Of a stretch of DNA of 6,595 bases, positions 1 to 6,222 are shown one piece after another. The stretch lies in contig JAJRQS010000056.1 of the NCBI GenBank assembly GCA_024280135.1, positions 1 through 6,595 on the forward strand. Reading direction: 5' to 3'. The DNA is from Bacteroidota bacterium (GTDB lineage Bacteria; Bacteroidota; Bacteroidia; Chitinophagales; Saprospiraceae). Position 1 is the stretch's first letter. Each line of letters begins with the position of its first letter. The notes below the pieces were generated by a model. It saw nothing but the letters and a program-made list of their open reading frames with translations, did no database searches and was not told the DNA's origin. A program made the translations under genes and the position numbers.

Positions 1-786
1 AGCAGAATCGGGTGTATTAACCATGGTACTCACAAAAATATTATTGGCTGCATGAAAGCCTAAAGCAATTTCTAGTCCATCATCCATCACTGTAATGATC
101 GCAAAAAACAGACCGACTAAGAAAAAATAAGTCATCATCTTTAATGCTCCATAAGCTTCGACTTCTGGATTTGCACCATGCAAGGCTGCAAAAATTATGG
201 ATGTTAATATAATAGGTACAAGCCTATTCTTAAACAACAAACCCAGCCCTTGTAGCAAATAACCCCGTATTAATAATTCTTCTAAGGAGGTTTGAATGGG
301 TAATATCAATACTGCAATTATTAACAAAACGAAAAATTTATCTGGATGAAAATTCCAGACATAGTTTTCTGGATGCAGCATATAACCCACCACTTCCATC
401 AATAGTAACAACCCAAACCACACACCAAATGCTTTAAAAATTTTGGGCCAATTGACTTTATTCCTTGCGGAAACTAAAGATGAAAACCGCTTTAAATGGA
501 GAGAACGTACAAAAATATACAACATGGCAAAACCAAGAACAAACTGTAACAGCATTAAAACCAAAAGGAGGTTACTATCTAAATCATGCAACGAATTGTC
601 CATGGACATAATACCCTCTACTAGTTGATCCCTTGACCAATCTGGATGCTTATTCTGAATACCAATATATACGGCGACTAGATAGGGCAAGGAACCCAAT
701 ACCATTCCAAGAATAACAAAGACTGTTGTCAATAAGTACTTCCACCATTTATTTGAACCTTCCTGGCGTGCGTTTCTAAAGAGCAT
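1..786 (-). CDS. CPBP family intramembrane metalloprotease (partial, C-terminus outside window)
   Basis: Reading from the ATG at 786-784 there is an open frame of 262 codons to the window edge, so the 3' end is missing. The product is a multi-pass membrane protein with hydrophobic stretches near residues 17-42, 72-93, 117-135, 151-168, 188-202 and 219-234. It carries all the CPBP (CAAX protease and bacteriocin-processing, Rce1-like, formerly Abi) motifs: EELLIRG with E169, E170 and R174; FAALH ending in H203; and GFHAANN with H245 and N249. In the family these Glu, His and Asn residues form the intramembrane active site that cleaves peptide bonds next to or within the membrane. The substrate cannot be told from the sequence. 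No partner gene is visible. It lies about 200 bases downstream of korB on the same strand and is probably a separate transcription unit. The start is preceded by an A-rich leader without a Shine-Dalgarno sequence. Confident in family, not in role. Confidence 0.9.
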   Translation of the reverse strand, partial: MLFRNARQEGSNKWWKYLLTTVFVILGMVLGSLPYLVAVYIGIQNKHPDWSRDQLVEGIMSMDNSLHDLDSNLLLVLMLLQFVLGFAMLYIFVRSLHLKRFSSLVSARNKVNWPKIFKAFGVWFGLLLLMEVVGYMLHPENYVWNFHPDKFFVLLIIAVLILPIQTSLEELLIRGYLLQGLGLLFKNRLVPIILTSIIFAALHGANPEVEAYGALKMMTYFFLVGLFFAIITVMDDGLEIALGFHAANNIFVSTMVNTPDSA

Positions 787-863
787 ATTTTTTTCTTTTC
801 AACTTCATAAAAAGGTATTTAAATACTAAGCCTAATTCCTTTACAAACTAAAACATCAATAAA

Positions 864-871
864 CAAAGTTA
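864..871 (-). promoter_or_regulatory. Weak candidate Bacteroidota -7 element for the CPBP gene
   Basis: On the minus strand this reads TAACTTTG, a match to the TAnnTTTG -7 consensus of the Bacteroidota housekeeping sigma factor, 77 bases before the CPBP start. No TTG sits at the usual 17-23 base spacing upstream; the nearest is about 27 bases away. The match may be chance in AT-rich DNA. Confidence 0.25.
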
Positions 872-934
872 TCGAGTTCTACATGCTCTTAATGCGGCCA
901 ATAAACACTCAGAACGATCCACCTACAACCAACT

Positions 935-959
935 CTATAATTCAAATTTCAAATTATAG
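935..959 (-). terminator. AT-rich hairpin after korB, possible weak terminator
   Basis: A perfect 8-base inverted repeat, CTATAATT and AATTATAG, with a 9-base spacer begins 31 bases past the korB stop codon. It is the only obvious structure between korB and the CPBP gene. It has almost no GC in the stem and no following T-run on the minus strand, so it is a poor intrinsic terminator and might equally be a protein-binding palindrome. The rest of 787-990 holds nothing I can support. Confidence 0.3.
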
Positions 960-990
960 TAGGCAAGGCAAATACCACTATTCGACTATT

Positions 991-1998
991 TTAATCTAGC
1001 ATATAAGTTTGTCCAGCATTCACTAAGTCATCAAAAATGATTCCTTTTGATGCTTCCAATTGCTCTTTCATCTGTCCTACAAATCGTTCATCAAAAGACA
1101 TTTCTTTAACGGATCGAATCACGCCTGTCACAATCGGGTTTTTCATCCGAACCAACATAAAGTGCAAGGTCGGATTAGGATCATGGGCATCGTGTGTCAT
1201 GATGTCTTCTTCCGTGATTCCATTTTCCCCGATGGTTACCACTTCTATTTCTAAGCCATTCAGTTTCAATCCTTTATTACTATCGTGACCAAAAATCATC
1301 TTCTTGCCATGCTCCAAATACACTTGATTATCAGCACGAGTTTCTTTCTTATTAAAAAGATCAAAAGCACCATCATTAAAGATGACGCAATTCTGCAGGA
1401 CTTCGATAAAAGAAGTTCCTTTAAATTGCTCTGCCTCAATAAATAACGAGGCCATTTCTTTTGGTCTATTACCCGATATTCTTGCAAAAAAGCGGCTATT
1501 GGCACCGATGGCTAATTCTCCTGGATTAAATGGAGGCTGTGTATTTCCGAAAGGTGAAGTAGTCGTCTTTTGGCCTAGATAAGAAGTTGGCGAAAACTGA
1601 CCTTTAGTCAATCCATAAATTTCATTATTAAATAGAATAATATTCATATCCACATTTCGCCGTATGGCATGAATGGTATGATTACCGCCTATCGCTAAGG
1701 CATCTCCATCCCCCGTAATGACCCAAACACTTAGATCAGGGTTAGCTAACTTAGTACCAGTGGCCACCGCTGCCGCACGTCCATGAATACTATGCATCCC
1801 GTAGGTATTCATATAATAGGGAAAACGAGAAGAACAACCGATACCCGAAATAAAGACAATATCTTCCTTATTGCGCCCGATTTCAGGCAAAGCTTTTTGT
1901 ACAGCTCTTAGAATTACATAGTCATCACAACCCGGGCACCAACGTACCTCTTGGTCACTAGCCATGTCTTTGTGTGTATATTTTTTATTCTCTGTCAT
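991..1998 (-). CDS. korB: 2-oxoacid:ferredoxin oxidoreductase, beta subunit
   Basis: This is the catalytic beta subunit of a CoA-dependent 2-oxoacid:ferredoxin oxidoreductase. It binds thiamine diphosphate and one [4Fe-4S] cluster and acts in the cytoplasm with KorA. At 335 residues it has the usual length. Visible motifs are CPGC (C21, C24), GIGC (C55) and C204, which match in spacing the four cluster cysteines of characterised archaeal OFORs. The Mg-diphosphate motif GDGDALAIGGN covers 96-106, and NNEIYGLTKGQFSPT starts at residue 124. R58, in GIGCSSR, sits where the archaeal enzyme has a substrate-contacting lysine. The ATG at 1998 is chosen over a TTG at 2019 because an AGGA lies 6 bases before it and homologues begin near here. 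The gene follows korA by 27 bases, so the two are co-transcribed. 2-Oxoglutarate is the likely substrate by resemblance to KorAB systems; pyruvate or a broader range is not excluded. Confidence 0.95.
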   Translation of the reverse strand: MTENKKYTHKDMASDQEVRWCPGCDDYVILRAVQKALPEIGRNKEDIVFISGIGCSSRFPYYMNTYGMHSIHGRAAAVATGTKLANPDLSVWVITGDGDALAIGGNHTIHAIRRNVDMNIILFNNEIYGLTKGQFSPTSYLGQKTTTSPFGNTQPPFNPGELAIGANSRFFARISGNRPKEMASLFIEAEQFKGTSFIEVLQNCVIFNDGAFDLFNKKETRADNQVYLEHGKKMIFGHDSNKGLKLNGLEIEVVTIGENGITEEDIMTHDAHDPNPTLHFMLVRMKNPIVTGVIRSVKEMSFDERFVGQMKEQLEASKGIIFDDLVNAGQTYMLD

Positions 1999-2004
1999 CT
2001 TTTT

Positions 2005-2008
2005 TCCT
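2005..2008 (-). promoter_or_regulatory. Ribosome binding site deciding the korB start
   Basis: AGGA on the minus strand, inside AAAAGGAAAAAAG, ends 6 bases before the ATG at 1998. It lies downstream of the alternative TTG start at 2019, which has no such site, and so favours the shorter 335-residue protein. Confidence 0.6.
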
Positions 2009-2025
2009 TTTGAAAGCAACCTAAA

Positions 2026-3897
2026 TTATGCTTCTTCTTTTAACAATTGTTCAAAGCGCATGATTAATTCTGACCCCGTGAAAGGCAAGCCTTGAACCTT
2101 ATTGTATTTATAATACTTATGACCCGGTTGTGCAAAATGCAAAATCTTATAAAGCTGTCCTGTATTCAATTCACACACCACTACTTTTTTGAACTTACTA
2201 AAAACTTCTGCTGTATTCTTAGGCATCGGATTAATATATTTTAAGTGTGCTAGACCAATACTTTCTCCTTTGGAAGACATACTCATCACGGCCGTATGAA
2301 GCGAGCCATAAGTACCGCCCCAACCAACAACTAATAAATCGCCTTCTGCTGCACCTTCAACTTCTAACTCCGGAATATCATTTTCAACCCTTTTGACTTT
2401 CTCGGCTCTAATCTTGACCATCTCTTCGTGATTAGTGGGATCCATATTCACGTTACCTGTTTCTACATTCTTTTCTAGGCCACCTAATCTATGTTCATAC
2501 CCTTCCATACCCGGAATAGCCCATTCTCTCGCCAAAGTGTCCTTGTCCCGAGTATAGGGTGTCCATCCTTTAAGTTTACTAACGGTTCTAGGGGTAATAT
2601 CTGGCAATTCACCTAATGTTTTAATCAACCAAGGCTCAGATCCATTAGCAATATAACCATCACTCAGTAATAAAACAGGCGTCATATGCTCAAGTGCTAG
2701 ACGAGAGGCCTCATACGCCATATCAAAACAATTCGAAGGAGAATTTGCTGCCACTACAATTATTGGACTTTCACCATTACGTCCATACATGGCTTGAAGA
2801 AGGTCAGATTGTTCTGTTTTAGTCGGAAGGCCTGTAGAAGGTCCTCCCCTTTGTACATTCACAATAACCATTGGAATTTCAGTCATCATCGCTAACCCAA
2901 TGGCTTCTCCTTTTAGCGCAAGCCCAGGACCTGAAGTCGTCGTAATCGCCAAATCTCCTGCAAAAGCCGCCCCAAATGCTGAAGCGACACCTGCAATCTC
3001 ATCTTCCGCCTGAAAAGATTTCACTTTAAATTCAGGATGTTTTACTAACTCATGGAGGATATTTGAAGCAGGCGTAATTGGGTAAGAACCCAAGAATAAT
3101 TCTTTATTAGCCTTTTGAGCTGCAGCGATAAATCCCCAAGCAGTTGCTTGATTACCCATGATTATCCGATATTTTCCTTTCTTTAACTTTGCGGGCCGCA
3201 CTTGGTAGGTAGTCGCAATCAACTCTAGATTTTCAGCATACACATTACCCGCTTTTAAAGCACGTGAATTGGCTTCTATGATAATCTCTTTACCCTTGAA
3301 TTTCTTCTTTAAAAAATCAACTGTGTGCTTTTTATCACGCCCATAAATCCAATAAACCATACCTAAAGTAAACATATTTTTACTTCGATTCATCGATTTT
3401 TCCTTCATGCCCAAATCAAGTAAAGCCGCTTTCGTTAAACTTGTAATCGGCGCTGCAATCAAACGATAACTTTCCAGACTACCATCTTCAATTGGATTAG
3501 CACTGTATCCAGCCTTTTTAAGGTTTTTGGGTGTAAATGAATCTGTATCAACGATTAACATTTTCCCAGGAGAAAGATCAGCTAAGTTGGTCTTTAAAGC
3601 CGCAGGGTTCATGGCGACTAACATATCTAAATCATCGCCAGGTGTACTTATCTTTTCATTAGAAATATGAACCTGAAACCCCGACACACCATAAACACTG
3701 CCTTGAGGGGCTCGAATTTCGGAAGGGTAATTCGGGAAAGTAGCGATATCATTGCCCATCAATGCTGATGTATCTGCAAACTGTGCTCCTGTCAATTGCA
3801 TACCATCTCCAGAGTCTCCCGCAAAACGGACTACTACTGAAGATATATCATTCGAGGATATGTTGGAAATCTTAGTATCCATAGATTTAATTTTCAT
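2026..3897 (-). CDS. korA: 2-oxoacid:ferredoxin oxidoreductase, fused gamma-alpha subunit
   Basis: This 623-residue protein is the alpha subunit of a two-subunit OFOR with the gamma domain fused at its N-terminus. Residues about 20-210 are the gamma domain, with a glycine-rich RFAGDSGDGM at 24-33. Residues about 245-440 are the pyrimidine-binding domain of the thiamine enzyme. It has the signature YPITP at 272-276, SGPG at 322-325 and QRGGPSTGLPT at 349-359. T275, R350 and T359 match in spacing the Thr, Arg and Thr shown to matter for catalysis and substrate binding in the Sulfolobus enzyme. The C-terminal domain carries NTGQL at 578-582. The only cysteines, C390 and C575, form no cluster motif, so the ferredoxin must be separate. 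AAGGG 9 bases before the ATG supports this start; a second ATG at 3882 has no such site. It is the first gene of the korA-korB operon and is divergent from a ferredoxin gene. Mycobacterial KorAB has the same architecture. Confidence 0.95.
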   Translation of the reverse strand: MKIKSMDTKISNISSNDISSVVVRFAGDSGDGMQLTGAQFADTSALMGNDIATFPNYPSEIRAPQGSVYGVSGFQVHISNEKISTPGDDLDMLVAMNPAALKTNLADLSPGKMLIVDTDSFTPKNLKKAGYSANPIEDGSLESYRLIAAPITSLTKAALLDLGMKEKSMNRSKNMFTLGMVYWIYGRDKKHTVDFLKKKFKGKEIIIEANSRALKAGNVYAENLELIATTYQVRPAKLKKGKYRIIMGNQATAWGFIAAAQKANKELFLGSYPITPASNILHELVKHPEFKVKSFQAEDEIAGVASAFGAAFAGDLAITTTSGPGLALKGEAIGLAMMTEIPMVIVNVQRGGPSTGLPTKTEQSDLLQAMYGRNGESPIIVVAANSPSNCFDMAYEASRLALEHMTPVLLLSDGYIANGSEPWLIKTLGELPDITPRTVSKLKGWTPYTRDKDTLAREWAIPGMEGYEHRLGGLEKNVETGNVNMDPTNHEEMVKIRAEKVKRVENDIPELEVEGAAEGDLLVVGWGGTYGSLHTAVMSMSSKGESIGLAHLKYINPMPKNTAEVFSKFKKVVVCELNTGQLYKILHFAQPGHKYYKYNKVQGLPFTGSELIMRFEQLLKEEA

Positions 3898-3948
3898 ATT
3901 CGTTAACCCTTAATCACAACAAGGTATTTTCAAGTAGTCCAATTTTGG

Positions 3949-3956
3949 CAAAGCTA
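3949..3956 (-). promoter_or_regulatory. Candidate -7 element of the korAB promoter
   Basis: The minus strand reads TAGCTTTG, an exact match to TAnnTTTG, giving a predicted leader of roughly 45 bases before korA. A TTTG lies upstream at 3975-3972 with 15 bases between, which is shorter than the usual 17-23. It is one of two such elements in the 223-base divergent region, the other facing the ferredoxin gene. Confidence 0.45.
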
Positions 3957-3998
3957 ACCAAAAAATGGTATCAAACACGTTAAAAGCACTACTTTAAG

Positions 3999-4019
3999 GG
4001 TCAAGACTTAATTTAGACC
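3999..4019. promoter_or_regulatory. Imperfect palindrome between divergent promoters, possible operator
   Basis: GGTC at 3999-4002 and GACC at 4016-4019 are inverted around a centre at about 4009. Flanking AAG on the left and TT on the right extend the symmetry imperfectly. The site lies between the two outward-facing TAnnTTTG elements, where a shared regulator could control korAB and the ferredoxin together. This is inference from position and symmetry only; short arms like these can arise by chance. Confidence 0.25.
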
Positions 4020-4042
4020 TTTTCTAAAAAACAAAAAGTTCG

Positions 4043-4050
4043 TAGGTTTG
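4043..4050 (+). promoter_or_regulatory. Candidate -7 element of the ferredoxin promoter
   Basis: TAGGTTTG matches TAnnTTTG exactly and lies 70 bases before the ferredoxin ATG, predicting a leader of about 64 bases. No clear TTG -33 element is seen at the expected spacing, so the site rests on the -7 match and its position. Confidence 0.4.
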
Positions 4051-4068
4051 TTTTCGTTTCTTCAACAA

Positions 4069-4091
4069 TTCCACCAACCTTTCGTTGGGAA
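4069..4091 (+). other. Small hairpin in the ferredoxin leader
   Basis: CCAAC at 4074-4078 and GTTGG at 4084-4088 can pair around a CTTTC loop. An alternative pairing of TTCC with GGAA outside, using a two-base bulge, would lengthen the stem. It sits in the predicted 5' leader about 30 bases before the ATG. A role in mRNA stability or translation is possible but unproven. Confidence 0.25.
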
Positions 4092-4120
4092 GCTATTATA
4101 CAAATTAAAACAGTAAAAAA

Positions 4121-4435
4121 ATGGCCATAATAATAACTGACGACTGCATCAATTGTGATGCCTGTATATCTGAATGTCCAAATAATGCTATCTACGAGCC
4201 AGATGAAGAATGGGCATTTGCAGATGGTACCAAAATGTCAGACAATACTAAACACGAACCACTTTCTGATGAGTTTTATTACATCATCGCTGACAAGTGT
4301 ACTGAATGTAAAGGTTTTCATGATGAGCCTCAATGTGCAGCTGTTTGCCCTGTTGACTGTTGTGTTCCTGATGAAGCTAATGTTGAAGACGAAGCGACTC
4401 TTCTTGCAAAAAAAGCTAAACTGCACGCTGAGTAG
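4121..4435 (+). CDS. 2[4Fe-4S] ferredoxin, Allochromatium (Alvin) type
   Basis: This small, strongly acidic cytoplasmic electron carrier has 104 residues. The first motif is C9-x2-C12-x2-C15-x3-C19-P. The second is C60-x2-C63-x8-C72-x3-C76-P, in which the long gap between the second and third cysteines and the following CPVDC mark the Alvin-type group. By family rule C9, C12, C15 and C76 hold one cluster and C60, C63, C72 and C19 the other. Such ferredoxins also carry a C-terminal helix, matched by residues about 85-104. The loop between the two motifs (about 26-57) is long and rich in Asp and Glu. It is transcribed divergently from korAB, whose enzyme lacks its own ferredoxin domain, so it is the likely electron acceptor. 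It is a single-gene unit ending at a strong terminator. The start has an A-rich leader without a Shine-Dalgarno sequence. Confidence 0.93.
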   Translation: MAIIITDDCINCDACISECPNNAIYEPDEEWAFADGTKMSDNTKHEPLSDEFYYIIADKCTECKGFHDEPQCAAVCPVDCCVPDEANVEDEATLLAKKAKLHAE

Positions 4436-4459
4436 GTGCATGCTTTCGCTAAAAAATGA

Positions 4460-4495
4460 AAAGACACTTCCTTTTGGGGAGTGTCTTTCTTTTTT
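4460..4495 (+). terminator. Intrinsic terminator of the ferredoxin gene
   Basis: AAAGACACT at 4460-4468 pairs perfectly with AGTGTCTTT at 4480-4488. The stem is extended inward by a T-G wobble and two C-G pairs, and a run of six T follows at 4490-4495. It begins 24 bases after the ferredoxin stop codon and insulates that gene from the YCII-sigma unit downstream. Confidence 0.9.
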
Positions 4496-4548
4496 AGCAC
4501 GAATTTGATTCTTATCTCAATCAAAAACAATTATTTAGTGAGAAATAA

Positions 4549-4575
4549 TGTCCTATCTCAGAACGCTCATTCGTC
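4549..4575 (+). promoter_or_regulatory. Candidate ECF-type promoter for the YCII-sigma operon
   Basis: TGTCCT at 4549-4554 is followed after 17 bases by CGTC at 4572-4575. This is the general form of an ECF sigma promoter. It resembles the ECF42 target as I recall it from Streptomyces, a TGTCGA -35 and a CGA/TC -10. Transcription would start near 4582, about 26 bases before the YCII ATG. That also argues against the in-frame ATG at 4548 as a start. Autoregulation by the downstream sigma factor is inferred, and the recognition motif in Bacteroidota is not known to me. Confidence 0.4.
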
Positions 4576-4607
4576 TAAAAAGCATATATTCACTTAAAAT
4601 AAAAAAG

Positions 4608-4949
4608 ATGAAAGAATTTATGATGATTTTTCATGAAGACAGGAATTTACCTAAGCCTTCCCCTGAACAAATGCAAGCAGCTATTAAGGATTGGCAAGAT
4701 TGGATTGGTGGGATTGCCGCTCAAGGAAAGTTTGTATCCACAGATGCACTTGGCTATGAGGGCAAAACACTGCATGCCGACTCCACCATTACAGATGGAC
4801 CTTATGCTGAAGTAAAAGAGATTATCGGTGGTTATACCATTGTCAAAACCGAAAATATTGATGACGCCATGAAACTTGCAGAGGGTTGCCCAATATTCAA
4901 AATAGGAGGAAAGGTTGAAGTCCGAGACGTAATGGTTTTTGATATATAA
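4608..4949 (+). CDS. YCII-related (DGPF domain) protein
   Basis: This 113-residue soluble protein has a single YCII/DGPF domain, a small ferredoxin-like alpha-beta fold. The diagnostic motif is DGPYAEVKE at residues 63-71, followed by the GGYTIV strand and a C-terminal VEVRDVM strand. The biochemical role of these proteins is not established; many are encoded beside ECF sigma factors of group ECF42 and are their regulatory targets. The start at 4608 (MKEFMMIF) fits the family length. An in-frame ATG at 4548 would add 20 residues of non-conserved, basic sequence and overlaps the candidate promoter. No strong ribosome binding site is seen, only an A-rich stretch ending in AAAAAAG. The sigma gene follows with a gap of about 10 bases, so the two form an operon. 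Confident in family. Confidence 0.9.
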   Translation: MKEFMMIFHEDRNLPKPSPEQMQAAIKDWQDWIGGIAAQGKFVSTDALGYEGKTLHADSTITDGPYAEVKEIIGGYTIVKTENIDDAMKLAEGCPIFKIGGKVEVRDVMVFDI

Positions 4950-4959
4950 TTCCAAGGTA

Positions 4960-6222
4960 GTGGAAGGTAATAGCTTAATACCCAATTTATTTCGTTCAGA
5001 ATTCAGTAAAATAGTTTCTGTCCTATGCAAACGATTTGGCTTATCTAATATCCAATTGGCAGAAGACCTTACCAGCGATACTTTTCTAAAAGCTAGTGAA
5101 ACATGGGGATTAAAAGGGATTCCGGACCATCCACGTGCTTGGCTTTATCAAGTTGCCCAAAATAAAGCTAAAGACCACTTTCGACGGGAGCAAATTTTTA
5201 ATAAAAAAATTGCTCCCGTTTTAAACAAAGAAAATATATTTTCTGAAATTGAAATTAATCTATCTGAAGTTAATATCAAAGACAGTCAACTCCAAATGTT
5301 GTTTGCAGTCTGCCATCCCACTATTAAGCAAGAAGGCCAAATAGCCCTTGCTTTACGGGTGCTTTGTGGCTTTGGTATAGAAGAAATTTCCAATGCACTA
5401 CTTTCCACTAAAGCCACTATTAATAAGCGATTGTATCGAACTAAAACCATTATTCGACAGCATAACATTCAATTAGTCCCTCCAAACAAAACAGACTTAG
5501 TATTACGAATAGATAGTGTTTTAAATATACTTTATTTACTTTTTAACGAAGGCTATTATTCGGCCTCTAGTGAAAAAGCTATTCAAAAGGAACTCTGTAT
5601 TGAGTCTATGCGATTATTGTATATGTTGCTTAATTATCCTCTTACCAATACGCCGAAGACAAATGCACTAATGGCATTATTTTGCTTTCACGCTTCACGT
5701 TTTGACGCAAGACTACAAAGAGATGGAACGCCAATTTTATTTAACGACCAGGATAAAACTAAATGGAACTATGAATTGATAGCTAAAGGAAAATACTTCT
5801 TACCGTTTTCGACGCAAGTAAAATCGAAGTATCATTTAGAAGCTTGGATTGCCTATTGGCACACGCAACTTGCTATTTCAAAAAAAGACAAATGGAATAA
5901 TATTCTCCAACTTTACAACCAACTAATCCAAATCCAATACTCCCCTATTACAGCTTTAAACAGAACTTATGCCTTGGCAATGGCAGAAGGTAAAGCAGTA
6001 GGTTTAAAGGAAGCCTTGAAAATTGATTTAAAAGAAAACCATTTATACCAATGCCTTTTAGCCGAATTACATACAGATTCAAGCAAACAAAAACATCATT
6101 TACAGCTTGCGCTAAAACTTGCTCGTACAGAACATGACAGAGAAATCATTTTGCGAAAGCTTCAAAATATCACCCAGCAATCAACTTTGCCTTCAAAGCC
6201 ACAAACTCCTCCTCAGAAATAG
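4960..6222 (+). CDS. ECF sigma factor with long C-terminal extension (ECF42 / DUF6596 type)
   Basis: This RNA polymerase sigma-70 family ECF factor has 420 residues, about twice the length of a plain ECF. Sigma region 2 covers about 6-77, with AEDLTSDTF and a region 2.4 helix WLYQVAQNKAKDHFRR. Sigma region 4 covers about 108-168, with LFAVCHP and a helix-turn-helix through GIEEISNALLSTKATINKRL. The extension includes NILYLLFNEGYYS at 189-201, typical of DUF6596, and a TPR-like part with LNRTYALAMAEG at 333-344. ECF42 factors work without an anti-sigma factor and pair with DGPF proteins, as here. There is no ATG: an in-frame stop lies at 4930, and the choices are TTG at 4939 or GTG at 4960. 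GTG gives MEGNSLIPNLF, the usual N-terminus; TTG would overlap the YCII stop and add seven residues. The last 16 residues are a Gln/Pro-rich tail antisense to the neighbouring gene. Confidence 0.9.
   Translation: MEGNSLIPNLFRSEFSKIVSVLCKRFGLSNIQLAEDLTSDTFLKASETWGLKGIPDHPRAWLYQVAQNKAKDHFRREQIFNKKIAPVLNKENIFSEIEINLSEVNIKDSQLQMLFAVCHPTIKQEGQIALALRVLCGFGIEEISNALLSTKATINKRLYRTKTIIRQHNIQLVPPNKTDLVLRIDSVLNILYLLFNEGYYSASSEKAIQKELCIESMRLLYMLLNYPLTNTPKTNALMALFCFHASRFDARLQRDGTPILFNDQDKTKWNYELIAKGKYFLPFSTQVKSKYHLEAWIAYWHTQLAISKKDKWNNILQLYNQLIQIQYSPITALNRTYALAMAEGKAVGLKEALKIDLKENHLYQCLLAELHTDSSKQKHHLQLALKLARTEHDREIILRKLQNITQQSTLPSKPQTPPQK
5184..5219 (+). repeat. Long inverted repeat inside the sigma factor gene
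   Basis: ACGGGAGCAA at 5184-5193 pairs perfectly with TTGCTCCCGT at 5210-5219. After one A-A mismatch, TTTTT at 5195-5199 pairs with AAAAA at 5204-5208, leaving an AATA loop. The stem is thus 10 plus 5 pairs and is followed by Ts through 5222, a terminator-like form. It lies in the part coding for the linker between sigma regions 2 and 4, where protein constraint is low. Confidence 0.75.

Noticed and set aside
443..628. Plus-strand open frame of 61 codons
   Set aside because: It lies antisense to the CPBP gene, whose product shows all family motifs; the predicted peptide has no features of its own.
883..999. A plus-strand frame of about 38 codons in the korB-CPBP gap
   Set aside because: There is no recognisable motif and no ribosome binding site. 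The frame runs through the AT-rich hairpin and into the end of korB, so it looks like chance.
3078..3093. Short inverted repeat TTGGGT-AAGA-ACCCAA inside korA
   Set aside because: Six-base arms within a conserved coding stretch (the YPITP region) are expected by chance and protein constraint; no T-run follows.
4155..4508. Plus-strand frame of 117 codons overlapping the ferredoxin
   Set aside because: It is a shifted reading of the ferredoxin gene that runs through its terminator; the ferredoxin frame holds all eight cluster cysteines.
4548..4607. Longer YCII start at the ATG at 4548
   Set aside because: The extra 20 residues are basic and not part of the YCII domain, and they overlap the candidate promoter; the ATG at 4608 gives the family's usual length and N-terminus.
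4647..5030. Minus-strand frame of 127 codons
   Set aside because: It is antisense to the YCII gene and the start of the sigma gene and has no recognisable domain.
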